From NCBI GenBank assembly GCA_012839295.1, contig DUNO01000066.1:62001-126000 (forward strand): a stretch of 64,000 nt of DNA. The letters run 5' to 3'. Source of the DNA: Clostridiales bacterium (GTDB taxonomy: Bacteria > Bacillota > Clostridia > Lachnospirales > Lachnospiraceae). Below are positions 48,037-58,442 of this stretch, in pieces. The translations under genes were made by a program, and so were the position numbers. The notes beneath the pieces were generated by a model. It made no database searches and was not told the DNA's origin. It worked only from the letters and a program-made list of their open reading frames with translations. Each line of letters starts with the position of its first letter. The first letter of the stretch is position 1.

Positions 48037-49737
48037 ATGAATTATTACATACAGCTAAAAAAATCCAACTGTAAAAACTGTTATAAATGTATCAGGAACT
48101 GTCCCGTAAAATCCATACGCTTTGCTGACCATCAGGCCCATATCGTAAAGGAGCAGTGCATCCTCTGCGGCCAGTGCTTTATCGCCTGTCCCCAGAATGC
48201 AAAGCAAATCCGTAACGATGTCCGGACCGTCAAGGATATGATTGCCTCCGGAAGGCCTGTGGTTGCCAGCCTTGCCCCTTCCTTTGTCGCCAATTACGAG
48301 GGCTCCGATATTGCTTCCATGCGGGAGGCTTTACTGGGTCTTGGCTTTTCCGACGTGGAAGAAACCGCAATCGGCGCCACTGTCGTAAAGCAGGAATATG
48401 ATGCCATGATCCGCTCCGGAGACTCCAGTGTCATCATCTCCTCCTGCTGTCATACGGTTAACACCCTGATCCAGAAATATTATCCGGAAGCACTGCCCTA
48501 TCTTGCAAATGTCCTCTCCCCCATGCAGGCCCATTGCCTTGGCATCAAGGAGAGATTTCCGGGAGCTTACACTGTCTTCCTCGGCCCCTGCATCTCCAAA
48601 AAGGATGAGGCAGAACAGTACCCGGGAATCGTTGACTGTGTGCTGACCTTTGAGGAGCTGTCTGAATGGCTGGAGGAAAGCGCGCCCGGTGGGCTCACAG
48701 GGCTGTTTCATCCACAGGACACTAAAAAGGATGACAATCCACAGGGGCGGGCAAGGCTGTTTCCCATACCCGGCGGAATTATCCGTTCCATGCTCCCCCA
48801 GCTGGAGGGCTATCATTATTTTGCCGTCGACGGCATTGAAAATTGTATGAATGCCCTTACCAATATTGTCAGCGGAAATCTCACCAACTGCTTTATTGAA
48901 ATGTCCGCCTGCTCCGGCAGCTGTGTCGGCGGCCCCGCCATGGAGAAGGAGCACCGTATGCCGATTACGGATTATCTCCGCATCAACCAGTATGCGAAGG
49001 AAAAGGATTTTGAAGTCCAAGCTCCGTCAAAAAACCAGCTGGAAAAGCATTTTGCATTCCTGGGAGCCCATAGCCAGATGCCAGGCAGCAGGGCAATCGA
49101 TGAAATCCTCCATAAGATGGGCAAGGCCTCCCCTGACCAGGAGCTCAATTGCGGCTCCTGCGGATACAATACCTGCCGCGATAAGGCAATTGCTGTCTAC
49201 CAGGGCAAGGCCGACCTCACCATGTGCCTACCCTTCCTGAAGGAAAAGGCGGAGAACTTCTCCGATAATATCATCTTCAACATGCCAAATGGTGTTATCG
49301 TACTCAATGAGGATCTTGAGGTCCAGCAAATTAACCGCGCAGCAAAGCAGATCCTTAACATTTCCCATAAAGGCGATATCCTCGGACAGCCGGTAATACG
49401 GATCCTGAATCCGGCCTCCTACCTCCAGGTTATGACTGCGGGGAGAAACATACATGACAAGCTGACCTATCTGGACGATTACCAGAAATATGTGGAGGAA
49501 ACGATAATCTATGACCGTACCTACCATATCATCATCAGCATCATGAAGGATGTGACCTTAGAGGAGACCTCACGGATCAAAAAAGAGAACCTGAACCGGC
49601 AAACAGTTGAAATTGCAGATAAAGTAATTGAAAAGCAGATGCGTGTCGTACAGGAAATCGCTTCCCTTCTGGGCGAAACAACCGCTGAAACAAAGATTGC
49701 CCTGACCAACCTAAAGGAGAGCTTGAAAAATGAATAG
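48037..49737 (+). CDS. [FeFe]-hydrogenase-like H-cluster protein with ferredoxin, additional Fe-S and PAS domains (sensor type)
   Basis: CxxCxxCxxxCP x2; SSCCH, GPCISKKDE, SACSGSCVGGP H-cluster-type motifs; CGSCGYNTCRDKA; PAS segment NGVIVLNEDLEVQQINRAAKQIL. Confidence 0.9.
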   Translation: MNYYIQLKKSNCKNCYKCIRNCPVKSIRFADHQAHIVKEQCILCGQCFIACPQNAKQIRNDVRTVKDMIASGRPVVASLAPSFVANYEGSDIASMREALLGLGFSDVEETAIGATVVKQEYDAMIRSGDSSVIISSCCHTVNTLIQKYYPEALPYLANVLSPMQAHCLGIKERFPGAYTVFLGPCISKKDEAEQYPGIVDCVLTFEELSEWLEESAPGGLTGLFHPQDTKKDDNPQGRARLFPIPGGIIRSMLPQLEGYHYFAVDGIENCMNALTNIVSGNLTNCFIEMSACSGSCVGGPAMEKEHRMPITDYLRINQYAKEKDFEVQAPSKNQLEKHFAFLGAHSQMPGSRAIDEILHKMGKASPDQELNCGSCGYNTCRDKAIAVYQGKADLTMCLPFLKEKAENFSDNIIFNMPNGVIVLNEDLEVQQINRAAKQILNISHKGDILGQPVIRILNPASYLQVMTAGRNIHDKLTYLDDYQKYVEETIIYDRTYHIIISIMKDVTLEETSRIKKENLNRQTVEIADKVIEKQMRVVQEIASLLGETTAETKIALTNLKESLKNE

Positions 49738-50902
49738 TCTATGTACCGATGTTGGCTATCTGAGCATTAATAAGTATGGCGAACAGCTCTGCGGTGACCA
49801 TGTGGAAATCGTGGAAGGTGATGATCATTCCTTAGTTCTTGTGCTGGCAGACGGCCTGGGCAGCGGCGTGAAGGCAAATATCCTGTCCACCCTTACCTCC
49901 AAGATCATCTCCACCATGATGGCAAACCACATGTCAATTGAAGATTGTGTCACCACCGTTGCCTCCACCCTTCCCGTATGTGAAAAACGGGGAATTGCCT
50001 ATTCCACCTTTACCATCATACATGTCATCAACAACAAAACCGCCAAGGTCATCCAATATGACAACCCACAGGTGATCCTTCTGCGGAACGGCATCAACTG
50101 TGAGTATGACACGGCCAGCGTGAAAATTGGGGACAAAAATATCCTGCAATCACAGATTGACCTTTCCCCCGGAGATGTCCTCGTCGCCATGAGCGATGGT
50201 GCTGTCTATGCGGGGGTCGGCAGGAATTTTAACTTCGGATGGCAAAGAAAGAATATCATCGAATTCCTGGAGGTCGCCTGTGAAAGTACCTTTTCCTCCA
50301 AAATGATCTCTACGGTTTTATTGGAGCAGTGTAACCAGCTATATGGCGGCGCTCCCGGTGATGATACTACCATTGCCGCCGTAAAAATAAGAAAACGGGA
50401 GCCGGTAAACCTGCTCATCGGCCCGCCGTCAAAGCCCGAGGATCTGGAGCCGATGCTTCGCCGGTTCTTCTCAAAGGACGGAAAGCATATCGTATGCGGA
50501 GGTACCACCTCCTCCCTCGCCGCAGAATTTCTTGGCAAGGAAATCAGCACGGGACTGGATTACCAGGATCCTGAGATCCCTCCCATCTCAGAAATTGAAG
50601 GGGTTGACCTTGTTACGGAGGGAGTCATCACAATTAACCGGGTCCTATATTATGCAAGGAATTATCTTGAGGACAATACCTATTACCTCCAGTGGAGCTA
50701 CCGCAAGGATGCCGCCTCCCGGATCGCCAGGATCCTATTTGAAGAAGCGACGGATATTGATTTTTATGTAGGCCGGGCAATGAATCCTGCCCACCAGAAC
50801 CCTAACCTCCCCATCAGCTTCAATATCAAGATGAGGCTGATTGACGAATTGTCGGAGTGTCTGCGCAGGATGGGGAAGAATATTGAAGTGAATTATTATT
50901 AA
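49730..50902 (+). CDS. SpoIIE/PP2C-type serine phosphatase
   Basis: LVLADGLGSGVKANILSTLTSKIISTMM; DVLVAMSDGAV; GAPGDDTTIAAVKI. Confidence 0.93.
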   Translation: MNSLCTDVGYLSINKYGEQLCGDHVEIVEGDDHSLVLVLADGLGSGVKANILSTLTSKIISTMMANHMSIEDCVTTVASTLPVCEKRGIAYSTFTIIHVINNKTAKVIQYDNPQVILLRNGINCEYDTASVKIGDKNILQSQIDLSPGDVLVAMSDGAVYAGVGRNFNFGWQRKNIIEFLEVACESTFSSKMISTVLLEQCNQLYGGAPGDDTTIAAVKIRKREPVNLLIGPPSKPEDLEPMLRRFFSKDGKHIVCGGTTSSLAAEFLGKEISTGLDYQDPEIPPISEIEGVDLVTEGVITINRVLYYARNYLEDNTYYLQWSYRKDAASRIARILFEEATDIDFYVGRAMNPAHQNPNLPISFNIKMRLIDELSECLRRMGKNIEVNYY

Positions 50903-50965
50903 GGAGCCTGCTTCCCAATAAGCAAAGCAAATTCCCCAAAGATATCCGACATTGATTTGAAGCAA

Positions 50966-51068
50966 AGAGGATGTTGCAAAAGAATTTTTCACCTGAATAT
51001 ATAACAGTTCCTCCTCTGATCCCTGTTATATCCGGTGTGTTCTTTCTTTTGCAGCATCCTCTTCTTTA
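50966..51068. terminator. ~100 nt long hairpin between convergent genes
   Basis: AGAGGATGTTGCAAAAGAA...TTCTTTCTTTTGCAGCATCCTCT with inner ATATAACAG/CTGTTATAT. Confidence 0.75.
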
Positions 51069-51087
51069 TTTTCCCATAGGAACTCAT

Positions 51088-51975
51088 TTATGCCATGCCA
51101 TATTTTCTAAGCATATTCTGTTTATAATCCAGCAGATAGGCAGCTTCCTTATCCCGGTATTCCGGCGACATGTCCTGCTCCAGATCCCTCCATACGCAGA
51201 TATCCCTGCCAACCTCATTTCCCTTTGCCACAAATGGCTCTGAGACGATACGCCCTTTGAAATTAATGTCTGCCAGGGCTTTAAATATCTCATCAAAATT
51301 GATATGTCCCCGTCCGGGGCATCTCCTGTTATTGTCCCCCATATGGACGCTGACCAGCTTATTCCCCGCAAGATGGATTGCTTCGGTAAAGCTGTTCTCT
51401 TCAATATTCATATGGTATGTATCCAGCAGGACACCGATATTCGGGGAACCCACGGCGTCCACATAAGCCACTGCCTCTTCTGCTGTATTGATCAGGCAGC
51501 CTTCAAACCTGTTCACTGCCTCAACACAATAGGTTACGCCATAATCCTCTGCCGTTTTTATGATTTCCCCCATGGACTTCAGGGAGTTTTCCAAAAGAGG
51601 CGCTTTTCCCAGCACCGGGTCAACATCGCGGCAGCCCCAGCCCGCATAGCTAACCCCGGAAAGAACCTGGCCTCCCATATAGCCGATACGTCCGACCACC
51701 CTTTTTAAGTATTCCACACCGCCAAGGCGGACAGCTTCATCCCCGCTGGAAACATCATATTTGGGATCAAGTCCCAGGCTATAGGTTAATTCAATCCCTA
51801 ATTCCTCTGCCACCTGCCTCATCTCGTCCATATGGTCATAAGACATGTCCAATAATGACTGCGCCTGAAACTCCAGGATATCAAAGCCAATGTCCTTAGC
51901 TTTTTTCATATACTTGATATGGTCCACATTCCAGGTATTCTCCCAAAAGTTAATAAAAATCCCCAACTTATTCAT
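51088..51975 (-). CDS. sugar phosphate isomerase/epimerase (tagatose/psicose 3-epimerase family)
   Basis: NIGVLLDTYHMNIEE, SVHMGDNNRRCPGRGHINFDEI; start reassigned to ATG at 51975. Confidence 0.93.
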   Translation of the reverse strand: MNKLGIFINFWENTWNVDHIKYMKKAKDIGFDILEFQAQSLLDMSYDHMDEMRQVAEELGIELTYSLGLDPKYDVSSGDEAVRLGGVEYLKRVVGRIGYMGGQVLSGVSYAGWGCRDVDPVLGKAPLLENSLKSMGEIIKTAEDYGVTYCVEAVNRFEGCLINTAEEAVAYVDAVGSPNIGVLLDTYHMNIEENSFTEAIHLAGNKLVSVHMGDNNRRCPGRGHINFDEIFKALADINFKGRIVSEPFVAKGNEVGRDICVWRDLEQDMSPEYRDKEAAYLLDYKQNMLRKYGMA

Positions 51976-52161
51976 AACCTTACTCCTTCCGAGTCTGCTT
52001 TCGAGCAGCTTCTTATTAATTAAAGTTAATCTGTAATTTACTCTATCATTATATTTCATTTAGGGAACTTTGGCAATCGCTTCGTGCATATTTTATAAAA
52101 CATTTTATAAAAGAATTGATATAATTATGGGGATTTTTAAAAACTGTGCTGGAATACCAAT

Positions 52162-52209
52162 AAAAAAGAACCTTTATCAGTCCTCCTTCGGCTGTAAAAG
52201 TTCTTTTTT
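52162..52209. terminator. terminator of lepB
   Basis: AAAAAAGAAC...GTTCTTTTTT. Confidence 0.8.
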
Positions 52210-52233
52210 AATCTATCCCTATATCAATAAACT

Positions 52234-52752
52234 CTAATATAACCACTTAAAATCCGGATATTTCAAAATTGCTTTTCCCCGGATCTTATCCTTCTTAACG
52301 AATTTTTCTGTCCAGTATCTTGCATCCCAGGATATGTTCCGGTTATCACCCATCATGAAATAGCTGCCTTCCGGAACCTCATAAGGTCCAAAGCTTCCCT
52401 CCATGGGTTCCTTAAGATAATCCTCTTCAAGGGGATCCCCGTCAATATAAACAACCCCGTCAATGACTTCTACTGTTTCACCCGGGAGCCCGATTACCCT
52501 TTTAATATAATCTTCCTCCGGAGTATCCGGTGCCTGGAATACTATAATATCCCCCCGATGAGGGTTGGAAAACAGGTAGGCCAGCCGATACGTAATCACT
52601 TTATCATCTACCATAATTGTATTTTCCATCGACGCCGTCGGCGGACTGACCTTATAGATTACCAGCTTATTAATCAACAAAGCTAATACAATTGCAATGA
52701 CAATAACCAATACCCAATCAAGTATTTCCTTCAGTGCCTTATTTTTCGTCAT
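52234..52752 (-). CDS. lepB: signal peptidase I
   Basis: PTASMENTI catalytic Ser box, YIKRVIGLPGETVEVIDG, MMGDNRNISWDARYW. Confidence 0.96.
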   Translation of the reverse strand: MTKNKALKEILDWVLVIVIAIVLALLINKLVIYKVSPPTASMENTIMVDDKVITYRLAYLFSNPHRGDIIVFQAPDTPEEDYIKRVIGLPGETVEVIDGVVYIDGDPLEEDYLKEPMEGSFGPYEVPEGSYFMMGDNRNISWDARYWTEKFVKKDKIRGKAILKYPDFKWLY

Positions 52753-52896
52753 GTAGACCTCCTTATGCCGCTAAGCATACCGTATAATCTACAATTATAC
52801 CCTGAGTGCGTTTTTTTGTAAACAAAAACAAGCCCTTCTGAAAAAAATATTGGTTGAAAAAAATATTATGGCATCCCAGAGCCTTTCTCAAAAAAA

Positions 52897-52994
52897 ATAT
52901 TATACCATGGAAGAACCACCATGGTATGGCACTTCGTGCCAGGATGCGCACTCCCCTTGGTCGGCGCCGGTATAATGTCGATCGATATTATACC
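52897..52994. repeat. palindromic dispersed repeat family B, copy 2 (~98 bp), overlapping the stop codon of the LysM/GH18 gene
   Basis: High similarity to 731-829, same orientation. Confidence 0.85.
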
Positions 52995-54271
52995 TTAGCC
53001 ACGATATAGCTTGATCCTACCACCATCCATAGGCCTGGGAAGAAATTCATGATCTGCCATACTCCGCCGCCACGCAGCCCCAGCTCCGGCATCAGCCGCA
53101 ATTTTGCATCCATGCTCCTGACATCATCAAACCATACCACATGTTCGACCCCATTTGCATCCGTATAATTAAAAAACGGGGATGCCGCCGTTTCATCAAA
53201 ATTAACGGCAACTCCATAATTGGAAGCCCTCCAGATTGCCTCCTGGTTCGAAATGGATTCCGCCTTTGTCACGCCCTGGACGAAGGGTAATGGCCAGTCA
53301 TAGGCGTAATTTGGTATTCCCATCAGGATCTTATTCGGGTCAATTACGGATACACCATACTGCAGCACCCTTCTCATGTTGTTTAACGGCGAGGTTGCCA
53401 TTGGGGGCCCAAAGGTGTAACCCCACTCATATGTCATCAGAAGCACCCTGTCTGCAATGGCACCGATACGCGGATAATCATGGGCCTCATAAAGCAATCC
53501 CGTCATCGTACCTGAGGTCTTGGGCGCAAGAGCTACAAGGGTCATAAGGCCTTCCTGGTCCAGCCGGGCATTCACCGCCCTTATAAAATCTATAAATGCC
53601 TCTGTGTCCTCCGGTAAAATGAACTCGAAATCTATGTCCAGTCCCCTATACCCCTTCTCATTCATCGTTGCCACAATTGCCTCAATCAGTGCGGCCTGCC
53701 CCTCCGGGTTAACAAACATATCATGGGCAATCCCTGTATCAAAGGTGCCTTCCTCATTCATAGGGGCCAGCATCATGATCGGTGCAACCCCGAACTCCTG
53801 TGCCAATGCAATTAATTCCGAATCATCAACGGGAACCAACTCACCCTGGGGAGTAAACCCGTAGGTGAAGATCGAAAGATAGGTCAAAAACGGCAGGGTT
53901 TTTCTTAATACCACCCTGTCAATGAAAGGATATGCATAGCCGTTTAGTTCAATCGTATCAATCTTTTCATCCCCTTCGTAGGTAATTACCAGAACCTCCC
54001 CAGGGATCAGTGACACCCCTGTGGCTCTCTGGGGATTGTTTTGCCTGATTTGGTTTACGCTGACATCATACTGCCTGGCGATTGACTGCAGGGTATCGCC
54101 AGCCACGATGGTATGGGTGATATCCGGCCTGCGTATGCCAATGCTCTGGCCTACGACAAGCCTCTCCGGATTTGGCAGCTCATTTTCCAGCATAAGCTGC
54201 TCCTGGGTTATATTATATTGCTGTGCAATTGATGTAAGTGTATCTCCTTCCGTCACAACATGGATCGTCAT
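52988..54271 (-). CDS. LysM-GH18 protein (YaaH/SleL-like spore cortex hydrolase family)
   Basis: Two LysM modules (VTEGDTLTSIAQQYN, VAGDTLQSIARQYD); GH18 motif GYRGLDIDFEFI. Confidence 0.95.
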   Translation of the reverse strand: MTIHVVTEGDTLTSIAQQYNITQEQLMLENELPNPERLVVGQSIGIRRPDITHTIVAGDTLQSIARQYDVSVNQIRQNNPQRATGVSLIPGEVLVITYEGDEKIDTIELNGYAYPFIDRVVLRKTLPFLTYLSIFTYGFTPQGELVPVDDSELIALAQEFGVAPIMMLAPMNEEGTFDTGIAHDMFVNPEGQAALIEAIVATMNEKGYRGLDIDFEFILPEDTEAFIDFIRAVNARLDQEGLMTLVALAPKTSGTMTGLLYEAHDYPRIGAIADRVLLMTYEWGYTFGPPMATSPLNNMRRVLQYGVSVIDPNKILMGIPNYAYDWPLPFVQGVTKAESISNQEAIWRASNYGVAVNFDETAASPFFNYTDANGVEHVVWFDDVRSMDAKLRLMPELGLRGGGVWQIMNFFPGLWMVVGSSYIVAKV

Positions 54272-54420
54272 CGCCTCTATTGCCTCCGGCCAAATAACAT
54301 TTAGTATTAATATATGCTTTATAAAATAAGTTTGTGAAATGCTTGCATCAAAAGTTGTCTTAGCATATAATAAGCTTCGAGGTAACTGAAGAATTATTGA
54401 ACAGGATACTGGAGGTAAAG

Positions 54421-54933
54421 ATGAATAACTTCAAAGAAATAGCACCAGACACAATTAAAAAAAATGTCTTCCAGGCCATTGGAAAAGAGTGGATGTTAAT
54501 TACTGCCCGTGATGGTGACAAGGTGAATACAATGACTGCTTCCTGGGGAGGTTTAGGCGTAATGTACGGTAAGAATGTGGCCTTTATCGTTGTCCGCCCC
54601 CAGCGTTATACCAGGGAATTTATCGATAGGTCGGAGACCTTTTCCCTGAGCTTCCTGGATAAAAGCTACCGCAAGATCCTAAACTATCTGGGCACCGTGT
54701 CCGGCCGCACCGAGGATAAAATAGAAAAATCCGGCTTAACTCTGTTACAGGAGGATGCTACTCCTTATTTTGGGGAGTCCCGGCAGGTATTCCTCTGCAA
54801 TAAGCTCCTCAGGCAACCGCTGATGGAAGGCTCCCTGCTAATGAATAACCTGGATTCCAACTTTTACCCGAACAAGGATTACCATATCCTATACATTGCC
54901 GAAATAACAAAAGCCCTGAAGGCTACCAGATAA
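54421..54933 (+). CDS. flavin reductase-like family protein
   Basis: WMLITARDGDKVNTMTASWGGLGVMYGKNVAFIVVRPQRYTREFIDRSETFSLSFL. Confidence 0.9.
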   Translation: MNNFKEIAPDTIKKNVFQAIGKEWMLITARDGDKVNTMTASWGGLGVMYGKNVAFIVVRPQRYTREFIDRSETFSLSFLDKSYRKILNYLGTVSGRTEDKIEKSGLTLLQEDATPYFGESRQVFLCNKLLRQPLMEGSLLMNNLDSNFYPNKDYHILYIAEITKALKATR

Positions 54934-54957
54934 AAACCCAAAATAATGCATCACCTT

Positions 54958-55020
54958 TGATGATCCCTCCAAAGCAGACAGTTTAAATACAAAAGCTGCT
55001 ACTTTGGAGGGATCATATCA
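54958..55020. terminator. bidirectional terminator hairpin between flavin reductase and cob operon end
   Basis: TGATGATCCCTCCAAAG...CTTTGGAGGGATCATATCA. Confidence 0.8.
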
Positions 55021-55052
55021 TTTGCTCCTGCTTTGTTTAGATTTTTTCTTAA

Positions 55053-55577
55053 TCACATCTCAATTCCGTCCCTTGCAGGAATCCCTTTATCATAGGGATG
55101 CTTTATTTTTACTATCTCAGATACATAGTCAGCAAGCTCAAGGAGCTCCTCTGCAGGATCCCTCCCCGTTAACACCACCTCCAAATGCTCCGGCTTTGTT
55201 GCCAGGAACTCTAACAGTACTTTCCTGTCAACCAATTCATAATTGTATGCAGCAATAATTTCATCCAAAATCAGCAACCGGTATTCCTCTTTCCTTGCCG
55301 CCTCCAGGATTCTCGCAAGATAATCTCCATAGGTCTCCCCTGCCCTCTGCTTCGTCTCCTCCGTCATCCTAAAGTAAAAGCCAAAGGTTTCACCGCATAG
55401 CTCCACATGGATATGCTCCGTCTTTTTTAATATATTCAATTCACTGGACTTGTTATCCTTTAAAAACTGTGAAAATAATACCTTTCCTCCATTGCCGGCG
55501 CACCGTATGCCAAGCCCCACCGCAGCGGTTGTCTTCCCTTTTCCGGTTCCCGTATAGATATGAATCAAGCCTTTCAT
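55053..55577 (-). CDS. cobO: cob(I)yrinic acid a,c-diamide adenosyltransferase
   Basis: IHIYTGTGKGKTTAAVGLGIRCAG P-loop; LILDEIIAAYNYELVD. Confidence 0.95.
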   Translation of the reverse strand: MKGLIHIYTGTGKGKTTAAVGLGIRCAGNGGKVLFSQFLKDNKSSELNILKKTEHIHVELCGETFGFYFRMTEETKQRAGETYGDYLARILEAARKEEYRLLILDEIIAAYNYELVDRKVLLEFLATKPEHLEVVLTGRDPAEELLELADYVSEIVKIKHPYDKGIPARDGIEM

Positions 55578-55652
55578 AGCCACTCCTGTCCGTGTATCCA
55601 ATACACCATTAAGATTTTTTTAATTATCCAAAGCTTACACCAGGCTTCATGC

Positions 55653-57164
55653 TTACACGCCGCCAGCATTCAGTATGCCGTATATCTCCTCCATATGGAG
55701 ATGCTGCCTTAAGGTATCTGCCAAAATATTATACTGCATTTCCTTATGCCCGGCATAATCCCTTATGCTCTCCTGGCCCATATCGATATTCTTTTCCTTC
55801 GCAAGGCAGGAAACCAGCTTCGCCGCCACCTGCTCCTTGTCAAAGATGCCATGGATATAGGTTCCGTAAACATTGCCGCAATATGCACCATCCGCTTTGC
55901 GTTCACCGTCTATGATATTGGAAACGCCAGATAGCGCAGGAAGCTCCTCACGGAAGGTTGAAACTCCCATATGGATTTCATATCCCTCAACGCCTTCCCC
56001 TGACAGCTCCGCCAAGACCCCATCCAGCTTCTGAAAACTTCCAACCACCCTGGTCCTGACCTTACTCCCCTGAAATACCGTATCCATGGGCAGTAGCTTC
56101 ATTCCCTTTATGGTTCCGCCAGCCTCCACCCCATCCGGGTCGCTTATATTATCCCCGAGCATCTGGAAGCCCCCGCAGATGCCAAAGATCACCTTATTCT
56201 CAGCCGCCTTCTTTAGAACCGCTGCCTCCAGCCCGCTTTGCCTCAGCCAAAGCATATCCTCCATCGTATTCTTTGTACCAGGAAGGATAATCATATCAGG
56301 ATTCTTTAATTCCGATACCGAGCCAACATACCGGAGGGACACTCCCTTGATATTCTCAAGTATGTTAAAGTCCGTGAAATTCGAGATTTTCGGGAGCCGG
56401 ATGACTGCAATGTCAATCAGCCCCACTTCCTTTTTCACATGGAAGCGCTCCGTAAGGCTGTCTTCCTCCTCCACATCCAGGTACATATAAGGAGTTACGC
56501 CCAGCACCGGTACCCCTGCCTTCTGCTCCAGCATCTCCACACCGGGATCCAGGATGCTCTTATCCCCCCGGAACTTATTTATAATCAGGCCTTTCACAAG
56601 GCCTTTTTCATCCTTCTCTAACAGCTGCATGGTGCCCAAGAGCTGTGCAAACACTCCCCCGCGGTCAATGTCCCCTACAATCAGTACCGGAGCGTTAACC
56701 AGCTTAGCCATGCCCATGTTCACAATATCCTCCGTCTTTAAGTTAATCTCGGCCGGGCTTCCGGCTCCCTCAATAACAATGATATCATATTCCTCTCCTA
56801 ATTTATGGTATGCCTTCAGGATATCCGGAACCAGCTGCTTCTTATATTTAAAATATTCCCTGGCATTCATGTTCTCCCGGACCTCACCGTTCACAATGAC
56901 CTGGGATCCCGTATCCGAGGTCGGCTTCAGTAAAATAGGATTCATCAGGACGGAGGGCTCTATTCCTGCCGCCTCCGCCTGCATCACCTGGGCTCTCCCC
57001 ATCTCCAGGCCTTCCTTCGTAATATAGGAATTTAAGGCCATATTCTGGGATTTAAAGGGCGCCACCTTATAACCATCCTGGGCAAAGATACGGCATAGGC
57101 CTGCCGTAATCAGACTTTTCCCCACATTTGACATGGTTCCCTGTATCATAATCGCTTTTGCCAT
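55653..57164 (-). CDS. cobQ: cobyric acid synthase
   Basis: [38 protein letters not shown]. Confidence 0.97.
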   Translation of the reverse strand: MAKAIMIQGTMSNVGKSLITAGLCRIFAQDGYKVAPFKSQNMALNSYITKEGLEMGRAQVMQAEAAGIEPSVLMNPILLKPTSDTGSQVIVNGEVRENMNAREYFKYKKQLVPDILKAYHKLGEEYDIIVIEGAGSPAEINLKTEDIVNMGMAKLVNAPVLIVGDIDRGGVFAQLLGTMQLLEKDEKGLVKGLIINKFRGDKSILDPGVEMLEQKAGVPVLGVTPYMYLDVEEEDSLTERFHVKKEVGLIDIAVIRLPKISNFTDFNILENIKGVSLRYVGSVSELKNPDMIILPGTKNTMEDMLWLRQSGLEAAVLKKAAENKVIFGICGGFQMLGDNISDPDGVEAGGTIKGMKLLPMDTVFQGSKVRTRVVGSFQKLDGVLAELSGEGVEGYEIHMGVSTFREELPALSGVSNIIDGERKADGAYCGNVYGTYIHGIFDKEQVAAKLVSCLAKEKNIDMGQESIRDYAGHKEMQYNILADTLRQHLHMEEIYGILNAGGV

Positions 57165-58309
57165 AAGCTAACCGCCTCCCCTAATATTTTAACCAATTGT
57201 ACATTTTCCTCATGCTTTTTCACCGCGATACGGTAATAGCCTTCCTCCAACCCCCGGTAATTACTGCAATCACGGATCAGAATGCCCCGCTCCAGGCAAA
57301 AGGAGGCTAATCCCGGCGTCCCGCGGAAAAAAATATAATTTGCCTTAGGGCAGTATATCTGAAAGCCCAGCTTCATAAGCTCCCCTGACAGATAAGCCCT
57401 CTCCTGTTTTACTAGCTCCAGGGAAGCCGTTACATATCCTGTCTCCTTTAAAGCCGCTACCCCTGCCAGCTGTGCCGGGATGGAGACATTCCAGGGCTGT
57501 GCCGCCTCCTTCATCCGGAGCAGGAATTCCCTGTTGGAACAGATTCCGTAGCCAAGCCGGAGCCCGGGCATCGCATATAATTTCGTAAATGCCTTCAGAA
57601 GCATTAAGTGCTTTGCCTCTCCTATCTGCTCCAGCACTGAATAGCTCCTGCCTTCTTCCACAAAATCCAGAAAGCACTCATCCACCAGCAGCCAGATGGA
57701 AAGCTCTTCACATTTTTGGATGATCCGCTCCATCAGTTTTTTCTCCGTAAGGCTGCCCGTGGGATTATTGGGGTTACACAGGAAAATAATATCGATGTCC
57801 TCCCTAATGGCATCCAGGAAATCCTCCCGCAGTAAAAAATCATCTTCTTCCCTCAATAGAAAATACTCCAGACCACAATCCACCACACGCAGAGCCTTTT
57901 CATATTCATAAAAGGATGGTACCGGAAGCAGAGCCTTCTTTGGCTTTAACGCCAGAACCAAGGAATAGATGATATCCGCTGCCCCATTTCCACAGATGAC
58001 CTGCTCCATGGGAACCTTTGCCGACCGGGCTATCTCCTTCCGAAGCTCCCTGCATTCCACATCCGGATAGCTGGCTGAAAGCCTTACCCCCTTACAGGCG
58101 GCCTCCGCAACGCCCTCCGGTATGCCCAGCAAATTAATATTGGCAGAAAAATCTATAAGAGCTTCCCTTTGATAAATGTCTCCTCCATGCTTATGTCCAT
58201 GCCCATAACTATGGGCATTCCCTTCACTACACAAATCACCAGAAAAGTGCCGGCATGGACCCGGTCCCTCCATTCGCTTATTTATTTTATTTCTTTCAAC
58301 CTTATGCAT
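57146..58309 (-). CDS. cobD: threonine-phosphate decarboxylase/PLP aminotransferase (CobD type)
   Basis: [53 protein letters not shown]. True start uncertain; family A copy 2 lies in the N-terminal coding part. Confidence 0.92.
   Translation of the reverse strand: MHKVERNKINKRMEGPGPCRHFSGDLCSEGNAHSYGHGHKHGGDIYQREALIDFSANINLLGIPEGVAEAACKGVRLSASYPDVECRELRKEIARSAKVPMEQVICGNGAADIIYSLVLALKPKKALLPVPSFYEYEKALRVVDCGLEYFLLREEDDFLLREDFLDAIREDIDIIFLCNPNNPTGSLTEKKLMERIIQKCEELSIWLLVDECFLDFVEEGRSYSVLEQIGEAKHLMLLKAFTKLYAMPGLRLGYGICSNREFLLRMKEAAQPWNVSIPAQLAGVAALKETGYVTASLELVKQERAYLSGELMKLGFQIYCPKANYIFFRGTPGLASFCLERGILIRDCSNYRGLEEGYYRIAVKKHEENVQLVKILGEAVSLWQKRL
58194..58302 (-). promoter_or_regulatory. repeat family A copy 2 (structured element), inside the cobD 5' coding region
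   Basis: P1 arms GTCCATGCC/GGCATGGAC (58252-58260 and 58195-58203); inner hairpin ATGCCCATA gt TATGGGCAT. Confidence 0.75.
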
Positions 58310-58442
58310 CCCTTATCTTTTTCCCCTTCCCTGTCTTCCTTCTTACTATAATATAAGTTATGAGAAGTTGCCTTTTAACTTCTCATAAAAGGCGCCGCAC
58401 TTGCGCCGTTCATCCCGATTATAGGAAGCCGTATCTTGCTTC

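Noticed and set aside
48331-49020. 229-aa minus-strand ORF opposite the H-cluster protein
   Set aside because: Shadow ORF of a clearly coding Fe-S protein.
58180-58310. Second cobalamin riboswitch inside the operon
   Set aside because: No B12 box or GCCACTGT core; the sequence belongs to repeat family A instead.
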